Assembly: GCA_000469685.2 (NCBI GenBank) | Contig: LS997566.1 | Span: forward strand, 2,260,061 to 2,324,060 | Source of the DNA: Haemonchus contortus | Taxonomy: Eukaryota; Nematoda; Chromadorea; Rhabditida; Trichostrongylidae | DNA length: 64,000 nucleotides | Direction of reading: 5' to 3' | Shown: piece by piece, positions 45,564 to 58,045 of the stretch | How the letters are laid out: the number at the start of each line of letters is the position of its first letter | Position numbering within the stretch: position 1 is the stretch's first letter | The notes under the pieces: generated by a model | Databases searched by the model: none | The model's input: the letters and a program-made list of their open reading frames with translations, nothing else | What the model was told of the DNA's origin: nothing | Program-made: the position numbers and the translations under genes

Positions 45564-48500
45564 TACATCAGTGTAGTCGTTATACATGAAAGAGTGTTCT
45601 CCATTTTTCTCTCATGCGGAAAAGCTCTTTGAGAGAAGTCACTGAGTCACACTGGCCTCGCTTCTGTGACTGCTGCTCTTGTTCGGAAAAGCAATACAGC
45701 GGTGATTTTAACTTCAATTCCAATGATACTTTTGGTGGGGTTGGCTCAGTACTCTATTATTTCATTATCAAAAGTACATTATCAAAATTTTGGGTCAGTT
45801 TTGTTTTGAGAGTCAGGTCAATCTTGAAGCGTTTCGGCATTTTGCTGAACTACTTGATCATTCGAACTTTAACCCAAGACACGTAAATTCACAGTGTAAT
45901 ACAGACACGCTCATAAACATAAATGAGCTTACTCGGCAATCTCATCGGCTTTCGGAAAGTGTCGAAGTGCACTTTTGTGGGGAAAGTTTTGCGAGGTTGG
46001 TGAATGAAATTCCAGCTTTTCATATCATTTTGAATCACCAGCGTTTTGACGAAAAAAGTTACAATCAATGGAATCACTTCCTTTTTCTCGAGTCAGTCAA
46101 TGATCTTATTTAATCGGCTGGTTGTATAACGAATTATTTTGTTCGAAACTTTGACGAACTTTTAGAATCGAAAGTCAAGAATTGAAAAGTTAGCGTCGTC
46201 GTATACAAGAACTTCCCAGTAATAGAAGGACTGTTTTTGTCGACGCTCAAGAAATGTCAGGACAAATGCTAGTCAGAGAAAGTCGCGCAAGGACTTCACG
46301 TCACGCCTTTTGTCGCTTTTTTCTGTTTTATCAAGTCATTTGTCTCTGCTCTTGCATGGCCTGTCTGGTGGTAGAGGTCATTCAACCAAGTACTGTAAGA
46401 CTGAAACGGAGTCTCGGTGTTCTGGACAATTGCACCCCTGGTTTTCTTGTTTGAAACACCGAGGCTCAAAAGCACAAACTCGATCATGAATCTCGGCACT
46501 TTCTCAGCGCACATTTGATTTGTTCAGCTGGGAAACAAGTTTGCGATAATATTTTATTCGTCAGTCGTTTCAGAGTTGCTGCCTCTTCTGGAGCCTGGAA
46601 ATACGAATGTCATTCGAGACACAACATTAATGAAACAGCTTTCAATCTAGAGAAAAACGCTTTGAGGCCTTCCGAAGCGAACCATTTCTAAACTACGTGC
46701 GGAAGTTAATGTACTATCTGTCATACACTTCTTTCCCACCGAATTACGAGGTCCATGATCAAAAAGATTCTGGATTCTGCCTAGCCGTGATATCGTATTG
46801 ATGATATGAGTTAACTATCTTTGTGAAATTCGCATTCCGCTCCCTCGTTGAACCGCTAGGTTGATAAGCCAGGATGAAATAATGTTTGAACGAATAATTT
46901 CTTGAGTTATTTAGTCTTTCGGCAAGAGCATGCGCGACTAAACGGATAAAACTTGGTTGCTTGATAATGAGGAAATTTGGATAATTCGAGTGTGCCGACA
47001 TTGAGGAGGGAATCATTTACGCATTCATTTGGAATCCAAATAGTGGCAAGCTCCAGTTAGTCGAGATTACGATAGGCACCCTTATAGCTAGAAAGCCATT
47101 GTAGACATAAGGTTTTCAACATATTTACCATATTCAACTTTCACTGTATATAGGAGGAACACTGATAACCTCCATGGTAGCATCGATTCCACCTCGAATG
47201 AATCTGAGCACTACCTCTTCTTCGAGGCAGAAGGAGCAGACCCCGAGAAAAAAATCAATTCCTTAAAATTACGGCGAAAAACTTAGCAGTTCCAGATTTA
47301 AGCCCCCCCCCCCCTAGAATTTTCAGCGCTCAAATACTTCAATTCAACCTCTTTCTATGTTGATGTGTTGGTAGAAGAATACCGCGCAGCAATCAGTAAC
47401 AGGCGAATTTCTAAACAATCCATTATATAATGAATGCTGCTGTTTTATTCTAGGATTCGTGCACTTTTCTAGCATTTCTGTGCCAAAAGATTTGTACTCC
47501 CTACGTAGATAAAATGCAAAAGGAAGAGAACAAAAATTTCCATGAAATAAAATCATCGCTGTTTACGAACAAGATCTACTTTTTTCATGTGTTGGAAAAA
47601 GCCTGCTCAGGCTATATTAAAACCTTCAGGTTTACATGGAAGATGCAGGAAGTTAGCAGGTTGCTGGAATAAGTATAATCGTCACCCACAATAGACGAAG
47701 ATTGTTTGATATGGGCAAGCCTCGAGAAAGCAGATAACATTTTGGTGACAATGAGTAAGAAGGTAGTAGAGTGCGACAGAAGCAGAGCGAGACATTTTAG
47801 TTGAAATTGAGTTGAGGTCTCGTTCATGGGCGGAGTCAGAATTCCTGAGTTCAGTGCCAGAGTAACACCAGGATGGGGAGAGCGTTATAGATTCGGATTC
47901 TATTCAAAATGAGTGAAAGATTCTAACTTGTGAGAACTCGACCATAGTGACGACTTCAGCGTACCTGTAGCAGGATAGCGATCAGAGTAGTGTTGATTCT
48001 CAAGGTCGGAGCTACTCATAGCAAGGATTTCGGAGACTTTTGTGTTCAAAAAAACGCTAAAAAAATCCAAAGAGGGAGATGCGCTGTAAGTATAATGGAA
48101 TTACATCATATAAGAACGAGTTGAAAAGAAGAAAAATGAATTTCGCCGGGCAAATTCCTGCTATCTCCGAAACTTTTCAAAATCTTCGAATGTTCGAATA
48201 TTCGAGGGGTAGTACAGCTGCCAAAATACTGGAAATGATTGAAACACCATCTGTTATGATAGTTTGTTCTCTCGAACGGACAGTTCTACCCAATATTACA
48301 TTGATGGCTCATTCGATGGTAACTAATACTAGTAACAGTTCTAATCAATTAATGGCGATCAATGTCAAGGGATATTTAGGGTTAATTGGAAAGTAGGTTT
48401 TTTTCTGGTTTTCCATTTCACAAACCTAGAATATATTGTGTCCTAGAGTGCACTAGTAAAGTCAACAGAAGTGTAAATCATCCACATATTCCATGTAGAA

Positions 48501-49904
48501 GTATCCCAGGTTTGGGCTTTTACTTCGTATTCCCTTAGAATTTTGTCGAGTACATATTTGAGATCGAACACTGATAATTTAATGTACGGACTAGTCTTTT
48601 TTCTTAGCTCACCATTATCCGTCGTATTCATTCTCCACGTTGACCGTTCGAGTTTGCACTTCTCAAACTAATCACAATGGTCGTTCCATTCAAAATGCTG
48701 GCTAATCAATTTAGTTTTGTTTAGCAGAGCACCTTTTATACAGTTAAACTGCACAAAGCTTACCAATACCTGCTTGGACAACGGTCGATTTGACTTTTTT
48801 GATTTGATCTGCTGACATTCTTAAGCTGCTGCTTCAGCATTTTATGAAAATGCGGATTTAAAAGTCTATATTTTTGATAAATTCTCAGATTCGTCAGATC
48901 AGGTTGGAATACGATTCTTTTGTTGTATGACCGTTTCTTTCTTCGTTTCACACTCAAGAAGATTGAGTATTGAGTCGCGGAAAAGGAGCTTCAACAGCGC
49001 GTTCTCCCTAAATTTTGTCCCAAATTATACCATCACTGAAGAGCTGTAGTCGCCATGAACAGACGCTGTTGTCTACTTTTTGAGATTATTTACATTTCAT
49101 CTGTCAATTCATTGATTGCTACCTCTACTAAACTGTGGCCCACTCAAAAGCCTCACAAACATTTTTTTTCAGTAAAATGAACATTACAAGAGGTGCTGAA
49201 GGTGGGCCAGTCAACTTGTATGCGCAATCGATCATGACGCCACACTTCCACGAATAGTAGCGTTGGAGTCCCATGTGACTGCGGCTGTTTCGAACGTGAT
49301 GTTCACTTCTGCATTTTCCGAACTCGGAATCCAATGTAGTGTACCTTGTTATTTGACGACTGACACATAGAAAAAAAAGCTATTCCGTGTTATTCAAGGT
49401 GTCCTCAAAGATTTTTCTGGAGTCGTATTGCTATAGGAGTAGGATTTTTTCAGTTATGGACAGTCGAGAAAGCAGTGTTCCCACGTTGAACGTCATAAGA
49501 TACCTAGCGCAATTTCAACAGGATTACTACACATGTTTGTGGGGCTCTTACAATGACACATACAGTACTTTTCATCAGCATCCCTCCATTGTATGCATAC
49601 TGTTAAGTGATGACAGGCTTCAGTCTACCTTCTACCCAGAATGGTGGTTTTTGCCACCATTTTCAGTTGGAGTGAGATGACTCAGCCTTGAGCTCGTGCC
49701 CAGAGTTTCTTCTAAATTCATTCATGCTCGGGAAATCTTGCAGAAAAAGGGGCGTTTTGATCGACGCAACGAGCAAGCTTCGGCATCTCCTTGAAATGAA
49801 GAATAAAGGTTTTGGCTCCAATCAGTCCTATTTCTGGGTTGCGTCTCACTCGGTTTCAATTCAGAATCGCTTTCTTTTTTTCCCTTTTTTGAACATAGCT
49901 GTAT
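45564..49904. other. No recognisable gene; several open frames, poly-C run
   Basis: A run of twelve C lies at 47303-47314. Frames include 45790-46113 plus (107 codons, containing NTDTLININELTRQSHRLS), 46296-46514 minus (RGAIVQNTETPFQSYSTWLN), 48079-48396 plus (105 codons, starting ATG, Asn/Met-rich) and 48760-48957 minus. None is recognised. On the minus strand around 49190-49320 a frame reads EVNITFETAAVTWDSNATI, which looks protein-like but is short. Confidence 0.4.
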
Positions 49905-50110
49905 GGCTGCGGCTTATAAAATGACTTCAGCGGCCAGCCGATGTACAACTCAATGCTTTCATCCTTCCATACCAATCTGGTATCAATCAGTCGACCCCAT
50001 AGAGATAGAAGGCTAGGCTCTGGGCAAGTAATCGATCCAGGATTCGATGATTCCGGAACCATGCGTGTGGAATAGCGCACCACTTGCCACTTCACCTTCT
50101 CCGCCCCAGA
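49905..50110 (-). repeat. tRNA-derived SINE, copy B
   Basis: Read on the minus strand, the order of blocks matches the copy at 29652-29940: gtggtgcgctattccacacg against gtggcgcacttcacacacg, catggttc against catggtca, atcgaatcctgga against ttcgaatcctgga, and ttgtacatcggctgg against ctgtacatcggctgg. The head keeps the B-box core. Internal gaps and about one quarter of mismatches show it is old. Confidence 0.6.
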
Positions 50111-50186
50111 AATACTAACTTTGTGAAAAAAAAGTGAAAAAAGAAATTAGGCTTGAGGGTCAACAAATACTAAATCAATTTCTGAT

Positions 50187-50294
50187 AAAGCAAGTCACCA
50201 CCACGATTTCGTGCATTATGTGAAAGCTGGTGTCGACATTAGTGTGGTCGACACCAACTTTTACATGACACACGTAATCGTGGTGACTTGCTTT
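50187..50294. mobile_element. Imperfect foldback hairpin, about 108 bp
   Basis: Arms 50187-50237 and 50247-50294 with a 9-bp loop (attagtgtg). Paired words include aaagcaagtcacca against tggtgacttgcttt at the base and ctggtgtcgac against gtcgacaccaa at the tip. A 3-bp bulge and a handful of mismatches interrupt the stem. The size and shape fit either a tiny foldback MITE or a hairpin RNA precursor. No promoter was identified. Confidence 0.85.
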
Positions 50295-50949
50295 CCTGGG
50301 ATTAGAACAGCGCTGAAATCATTTCGATGCATCATGCTATCTTGCATTATGTCCAAGTTTAACCAATACATTCAATTACTGTTTTTTTTTATAAAGCAAG
50401 GGTCTATTATTACAGTTATGACTTTACTCAAGCTAATATTTACTTATAAGTGTAAATCTTAACAAGAGGGAGCAATGCCTAAGGAATCCCTCAACATTAT
50501 TCCTTCACTCGATATGATTTCGAAAGGGAAGATCCGAAACGTACACTGTAAACTTTTGCTCTTCGGAATCGAATTCTGATCCCTGATCCCTGTCCGATCC
50601 AATCATCAAACTTCGTTCATATGATCTGTTTATATTGCCTATGGAGCAATTCATTTTTGCTCGGAGAACAACCTAATTTACCACATTTTTTGCATTGGAT
50701 TCTCTCATGAAGAGTGGTAGCGTTGTTTTCGATAGTAGTGACAATTACAAACTATCGATTTGTCTAATGAATACACCAACTTAACTTTTTGGGCTTTCTC
50801 CGGACACTTCCATTGCATCAGAACAGCACACGAATCTGTTTTGGTTTCTGTCAAAGCGGAAGGAGGATGTTTCTGGTTTTGCGCTATCTCAGAGCGTAAA
50901 ATCCCCTACCGAAGTTTGCATTAGCCACCCAAACTTTCCATTGCTCTCG
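50295..50949. other. No recognisable gene
   Basis: Short frames only. Confidence 0.4.
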
Positions 50950-51078
50950 AATCGTTTATCTGGACTAGCCAATGCACGAGGCTCTCGTGTTATTATCCTT
51001 CAATAAGATAAAAACACTGCTTTGTACATTGACTGGACCCCGCAACCCTTTGTTTGAGTAAGACATGCATACATTCAA
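50950..51078 (+). repeat. Probable SINE tail, copy C (degraded)
   Basis: The sequence ttgtacattgactggacccc, then gcaaccc, aligns with tgtacatcggctgggtaccg, then caagtca, of the SINE at 29652. The neighbouring gataaaaacactg (against gataaacgcaatg) and catgcatacattcaa (against catacgtattcaa) keep the same order. The tRNA-like head is missing. Confidence 0.35.
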
Positions 51079-53689
51079 AGGCCAAAGCAATTCTAAGTGG
51101 AAAGTTAAATGCGTAAAAGTATCCCGGAAACGGAGTTGATGGATGAAGAAAAAGCGAAATTGCTGCAACAGAAATGAAGCAAGCCTCTTAGGGTAAGGAG
51201 TTTTTGCATCACTTGAAGCTCTTTCGTACTCCAAACCTGTCGGAGCTCTACTTCAAGTTTTTTGTTCATGTAGACTTCCAAGTGATTCTGGGGGAACGAG
51301 ATTTTTGATTTTTATAATAGTTCCCTTGAAGAAAGCCTACATGCATTAATTTTATACGTTCGTTTTTATGAAAAAATTTATCTGTAACAGTTAATCGGAT
51401 ACTCCGCCTGCGGAATTCTCCTTCATTGAAGGAACAGTACACAGTCGTCCATAATGTCTTTTTAAACACTGTGACTTCATTATTTGAACAAAAAAAACCC
51501 TTCCCGCTTCGTGAAAGTATTGCTACATGAGCATTAAACATTCCCTTCCATGAAATATTTTCAGAAACGTTTTTGAAAAGCATCCTCTAGATCTTCCGCA
51601 TAGCGGTGCGATTCCCCGAATTTTCGCTGATAAATTCAGAGCCCATTGCTCAACAAAAATATAAAGAACAAACTTTAAACATAATCCATAGATTTTGACT
51701 ATACCAATGTACTCGACATTAGTTCATTTCCTTCCCGTTTTGAAGTTTTCCTTGGATGGAAGATGGGTTTTGCACAAGCGGAAGGACGAAAAAAAGCACC
51801 TCGCTTTCCCCATGTTCAGATCACCTCACTGCTCTCCCCATGTTCAGATTTTTTATTCGCCTAGGGGATGTTTCGACTCAAGTGACCAGCCATTCGTGTT
51901 AAAACGGCGAAAATCTATAAAAACCGCTCGAAACGTTGAGTATTGGTTCTATAGACCAAATTAAATAACTGATACATCTAACAAAAGCCCAGTACCCCTT
52001 TCAATGATGAACTCATCTTCTTAACAAGAGGTATCCAAATGCACGACAATGAATGAATGTGGTGAATGGTGGCTAAGTTCAGGAATGTTGGGAGGCTCAG
52101 TTTTCTCAATGACAAATTGGGTTCCGATGACTATTATGTGTCTGTCGGAAGGATTAAAGGTACCGTGTCAAGGCTTCAAATGCTCTACTACGTATGAACC
52201 ATCGCACAATTCCACGCTTGTAAGATTTGAACGCCTTCAGATTTCATGAGGGATACCAATCTTCTTGAGATTCTTCAGAATAAGTTTTCTCCAACAAGGG
52301 TGTAGTACAATGAGGTATCACCTGTATCTGGTGAAAAGGATGGATGTGAGCTGCTGTTGTTGCGGAATTTTTTTTTATCTCAGAGCAAGATTGGCTGCTT
52401 ACAGTTTGACCCAATTTATCTCCACTTTCCAATCTCACACACTAGAAGCTATCTTCAACTCAAAATACCAAGCAGCAGACTCAGGTGCTGGTCCTTTTTC
52501 ATGGGAACTTTTACCTGATTCGATAAAGTGGCCTGCTTAAATGTAAAGAGTCTGACAATGTCTAAATTCGGGTATCCCCCGTTATAGCTAACTCCGACTC
52601 AAGCTTGATACTATGTTTCATTTGGATGCAAAGCTTCTGCTAATATGAATGTCCCTTATTGGTTTTAGTTCTAGTTCCACTTATGTGTAGTTCGGCTTCG
52701 ACTAGTTTGATACATAATTCCGGCCTCTGGAAATCGATGAATTTAGTACCTTGCAGTATCTTCGGGAAATTCCAGAGTAGAGGAATAAACAGCAAAATTT
52801 TTCTGGTTCCACAGATTTGCTCACTCCCTTTCTTGATGGCGGTCCTTTTTTCCGAATGGCTGCTTCACCTATTTGATCCAAATTGTGTCACAAGCCTTTG
52901 TCAGCTTATCTATCGGAAACTGGAGACGTTGGTAATCTGACCACTGTTTGTCATGTTGTAGTCTGCTGCGCGGTGCCGATCACGCATTGAGTAGGTAATA
53001 TGGAGAAAAACTGTCAACTTTACAGCAACACTGTAATGGCGTCATTTTTTTATGGCAGAGGTATCTAGTCAGGTAATACCAGTAGCAACAAATAGTTACA
53101 AATGAAGGCTATAATCGTGTCTTGGAATACAAGACGCTAATGGATGAGAACCGATCAACAGAATATTTCACAGCGCCAGATTCATAACTGAAAGGAGTAG
53201 AGGAAGAAGAAGAAGCGAGGCAAAAACTGAAACAACGTCAAGGACGTTATTAAATTGAAAGCCAGTAATGGTTTGGTCTAGCCCCCAAAGCCGTCTTCCA
53301 CTTCCACACTACATTTTTGCCTTTCCTAAACTGGCCAATACCCAAATATAGACTCATTAAGAAATGTCTGTTATCCTGAAACAAACTTGCTATCCGTAAA
53401 ATGCTTACTGAGAAGAAACCGACTAGGATGATGAGTTAGTGATCTAATTTTGGTCAACTATTGCACGATTTCTCGTCGCGTCAAAACGGTCAAAAAAATC
53501 GGCACAGAGCACGAAAACAAATTTTCGCAAGCGAAATTCACTTGATCAAGAGCCTTCAAAATGAATCATTTCATTTGTCTACATTTATTGTTTGGTTGTG
53601 GTTTTGGACCCTTGAGTTCAGAATTGAAAAGTGATGTTGTAGTCAAATGCTAATTAAAAATTACGGTGATTGCAAAAACCGATAACATA
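51079..53689. other. No recognisable gene
   Basis: Short frames of 60 to 105 codons (51266-51583 minus, 51695-51964 plus, 52265-52540 plus, 52659-52940 plus) without recognisable motifs. Confidence 0.4.
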
Positions 53690-54215
53690 CAGTAGCGCTC
53701 AAAAGTCTTCGGTGAAATGCTTTGACGCTTTTTCGTTCATAACTTTTTTCTTAGTAGACGGAATGACACGAAATTTGAATATGTCTAACTAGAGCATATT
53801 TCACCCTACCCAACCCTATTTCACTGCAAAGCTGCAATATCCACAGGAAGAGTAAGGGGTTTGTTGCGGTAGCACATTTTGCTAAAACTAAAGTTGTTGG
53901 CGTCTGCCCTTATTCGCACCTTATGTGCGTTTTTCTCATCTATTGTGATCGGCGTTACCGCTCGTACACTTTTGACATGATAAAAAGTAAAGAGATTCTA
54001 GAAGGACCATCATCTGTATTTCCGGTTTATTCTAAGTTCATGCTCTTTTTAATATCTGGAACATGATCAGATTGCAGGTTAATAGTGGTAAATATTCACA
54101 ATACATCCAAGCTCCGATAATATAAATTTCGCTCGATTAGATCCAGTAGGGAAGAAGTTATGACTGAAAAGTACGGCTGAAGAACCATTTCACCGAAGAC
54201 TTTTGAGCGCTACTG
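53690..54215. mobile_element. Tc1-type MITE with perfect 30-bp terminal inverted repeats
   Basis: Begins cagtagcgctcaaaagtctt and ends with its exact complement for 30 bp. It is flanked by TA at 53688-53689 and 54216-54217. The terminus resembles the CAGTGGCGG-C-C/T-CAAAAGT ends common in Tc1-like transposons. The 526-bp interior has no transposase frame, so it would need enzyme from another element. The perfect termini imply recent activity or selection on the ends. A related half-element lies at 14624. Confidence 0.92.
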
Positions 54216-57200
54216 TACGTCCAAATATAACTCATTCGAACGACCCAGGTGGAAGCAAACCAACAACATCTCGAAGTATTATGTTTTTTTATAAGGCTTC
54301 AGCAGCTACTAAAGAGAATAAATCAGTGAAGTGCGGGTATGATGGTGATAATGTTTCTGAAAACTTCTAACGCAACCTTTCAAAGAAACCAAAGTATGCG
54401 TCATTAATTGTCTGGATGGGGATTTTGTCGTGGGAGGTATAGTGAATGTGCATTCTATTTGGACGAACCAAAAGTACATAAGATATATACATTCTTAGTG
54501 TTTGCAACTTTTTGCCAACTTCCGAGTAGGTAGGTAGTTTGTTTAATCGTGTCCAGACCTACCCTCAAGAGTAAGTTGGGTCTGGACATGAGCAGATGAA
54601 TGAGTTAATAAGTATCCAACTGGCTATCTGCCTAGGCAGTCGTGAATATTACTAAAGAGCCAGTATTCTGTAATAGTAAGGATTAGAGGCTGTCAGAGGA
54701 GAGCGGAAAAGGATGAGTGTGATCAGTGAATTGTAGCTCCCCAGTTCGAGTATCGATCTCTATCCCTTTTTGCGGCGGGAGGGAATCGGGAAGCTATCCG
54801 AACATTGGCAACTGCTTGTAGAGCTGACCTCATCTTACAAGTTATTCAATCTTTTTGCTGCGACTAACTTATCAAGTAATTCGGAGTACGTTCGGTCTTT
54901 GAATACCCCTCACAGTGCAACTCCATTGTTTTCCACTAATCCATGTTTTTAGCTTTGCGTCTTACCCGGCTCATTATACTTGATTGCACTGATGAAGGTC
55001 GAGTTACACATACTTTTTTCTCTTTCTCCTCTACGGCATAGTTCTCCAAACGGAATTCAAAGGAACAGCTCTACAAATACTTCTGTTGTGATTTGAATTC
55101 CATGGCTCCTCGCTTGCGTTCGATGAAAACTCAATTAGAATCAAAATTTTCGAAATAGTACGCCCCGAGACTAGTCGATATCGGTCGGAGGGATGCAAAA
55201 AGAACATTTTGACGATTTGAATACTAGAATAGCACTTTTTGATTCTACGGATCCAGAAGTGGATATCTTCCTATGGTCACTATTCTATTATACAATAATC
55301 TTTCAGTAGAACTTATATTATATAACTTAATAGAACTTATATTCGAATGCCGGCTTCCGACCATGGCTGATCATGAGCACAAAATGAAGATCCTTTTTCT
55401 GAAAGCTGACAAAAAAATCTGAATGAAGTAAGTGTTTTAATGAGCCTAACAATTCCATAAGTGCTATTGATCGCCAGTATGGTGGTGCTGCAATGTATCA
55501 CATGTGCTTAATTATACTCGTGATAGCTTGGCTACTAGTGACTGAAGATTTGTCATTTTTTTGCTGAGGTAATTTAAAAAAATTTGGTACGATATTGCGG
55601 TGTAGGATCCAAATCCTAGGCTAGCCAGATTAGCCAACCAGCTCATTCCTATGCTCATTTTGTTCCCTATTAAATCATTCAAAATGCTCATCTGGCGTCT
55701 TGTCTTTGGTAGTGTTCGTCAAGCATCTCTACACTACTAAATTGGAAGCCATGAATCCCTTGCCTCTATTACGGCATCAGTCAGATAGCAGTAAGGCTTT
55801 CTAACAGAGCGGTTCATAGGCGATGTACCATATTTGAAGAGACATCGCCATATTCTTTTTGCTCAAGAAACTTCCAGATAATTATCCAAAGCATTTACTG
55901 ATAATAAAAAAAGGGTAAGTAGCACTAGTCAACTTCACAAGCGACAGAGGTCCTCAATTCCCGTTTGGGAACTTATCTTTTTAGGGAGGGCTGAAAGCAA
56001 GTTTTCACTGGGAGAGAATTTTCTGAAATTGCCGGCCAATTACACGAGTTGAGTCTGAGGACTCCTTTATGTTGCACTCTGAAGGATGTCTATTTTTGGC
56101 AAGATGTTAGTCCAGTAGCTCAAAGAAACTTGAGAACATGAAGACGAGCAAATTACAGTAACAATACAAATTAGTACGAAAAACAGCCAGGTACATATAG
56201 CTTCATTCAAGAGTAATGCTGGGTTTTTAAAGTTGTTATAGAAGCTGTCACTCCAGCCTTGTTCCTCCTGACTAGTCGAGTTTTCATTCCGGGGGTCTTG
56301 AACGGCTTAGTCTTTTGTACTATTGTGGTTACTTGATAATAAGATATGCTTTTAAAAAGATGACATGCCATTGAGCCGTTGAGGGCCCCGTCGCGACAGC
56401 GTCATTCAAAAAAGGAAGCAGTGAATGAGAAGTCATATGAGTCTATCACAGGTTTCTACGGGACTCTTTCTACCACTGCGCAGACAAATAGGAATGGAGT
56501 TCGAATACGGTCAATTCTGCGATGCTCTAGGGAATGGAAAGAAAACACAGGTATTCAGTCTTCTAGCCTAGTCTTCAGTATTACTTTAGCCAATCATTGC
56601 GCGCAATTCTGTTCCAATTCCTACACACCTCCATCAAATGAGAACCCTGCAATGGTTCACCCAGAAAGACTTTATGAACATACTTCAAAGCGGAATTTTC
56701 TAGGAATTGGACCTCTTCATTACTGCAATTTCGTTTTCTAAAACAACTTAGTGCAAAACATTTACGGATATCAATGGTATACTTTGATATCTGTGAATAT
56801 CTGTACTGAGCTGTACTAGAAATCGGTTGTCCCGATATCGGTCGGATAGCCCTCATCACAATAGTATGTGTAACTGACTGGAACAGTGCGATTGTACTCA
56901 GAAATGCTTCTGAATATTCGCTATAGTGAAGAACCTGAGTTAGGAGAGTGTGTCGTGCACTTTTTTGACTGGGTTTTTGGCCTGAGATTCTTTATCGAGT
57001 TTGACCGTTCTCGTTGCCAGGGCGATCCTCTAAGCCGCAGTCAATACACAGAAGGGGTTTGTTTTTTGCATCACGTGATCCGAATTGAGAACCGTTGCTA
57101 CGATGACGTGTTTTCAGTGTGTTGGTTGTTTCTATATTAAGCACCACGTTAAGTCCAACGGTATTTCAAACAGTGTAAGGAAATACAAGAACAAGTACGA

Positions 57201-58045
57201 ATATATATGCTGAGTTCATTGATGTTGTCACTTGGTCAGACACCATTCTGAGATGCCTATCATGATCATGAACAAAAGTCATTAAAAATAAGAGTTTATC
57301 AGGAGCGTGGAATGTTTTGTCAGAGTTGTGTAATGAGCATGAGCACCAACATGAAATGAGTAAAACTTCAACCACCCAGAGTCTTCTTATAATGCTGCAA
57401 AAAAGTTTTCATGGCATCTTTTATCGAGAGTTTCTAATAAAAATGCTCTTAGCTAAGCTTTATTTGAAGTTCCACATGTGCATTCAGTTGTATCCAACTA
57501 TTTCCTCCCAATACACCCAAATTCTTGGTGTTTTTTCCAATCCTCGCAGCAGGGAAACTACAGCCGCTTCGAGTCAGTCACTGCGTTTTCAGGTGTAGGT
57601 CCTTGCCTCTCGACATGCACAAGTATTGTACTGTTTCAGTTAGTAGGCCGTTCAATAGTTAGTGTTAAAACAAGAGGCACGGAATTTTTTTTGCCTTATG
57701 CGGTAAAGTGCAGTTCTGTCCAAGCAACCATAACTTTTCCTGAAAGTAGCATTCCTAACATTATTTTTTCTCGAACCCTTATTAACGAAATACTCTATTT
57801 TTGGTCTCGTTTCTTTTTTGAGAGACGAGACGAAATGAAATGTCATTAAGGTGATGCCGGTGGACGACACGTAATCTAGACTGGGACATACAGTTCTCTT
57901 CAAAACGAATTTCCAATGGACCTATTTTGTCATAACTCATCTTGAACCCAATGTTTTTGACTGATTTTCTGGTATTTCAATATCGGTAATAGTGCTGAGT
58001 GCCCCCATAATATGATTCACGAAACATCTTTTTATTGCGCTTATA
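54216..58045. other. No recognisable gene
   Basis: Short frames of unknown meaning (56379-56741 plus, 56581-56859 minus, 57478-57849 plus, 57652-57903 minus and others). A tRNA-like word, cagttcgagtatcgatc, occurs near 54750 without a convincing A box. Confidence 0.4.

Noticed and set aside
46858..46880. Another mariner terminus (taggttgataagcc)
   Set aside because: Lacks the TTAGG start, a TA target and any partner terminus within 2 kb.
48079..48396. 105-codon frame as a secreted or membrane protein
   Set aside because: No signal peptide or clear membrane segment and no splice sites; the minus strand of the same interval is also open in parts.
50670..50680. Right end of a mariner (caacctaattt)
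   Set aside because: No matching left terminus and the inner bases do not fit any of the three mariner ends found here.
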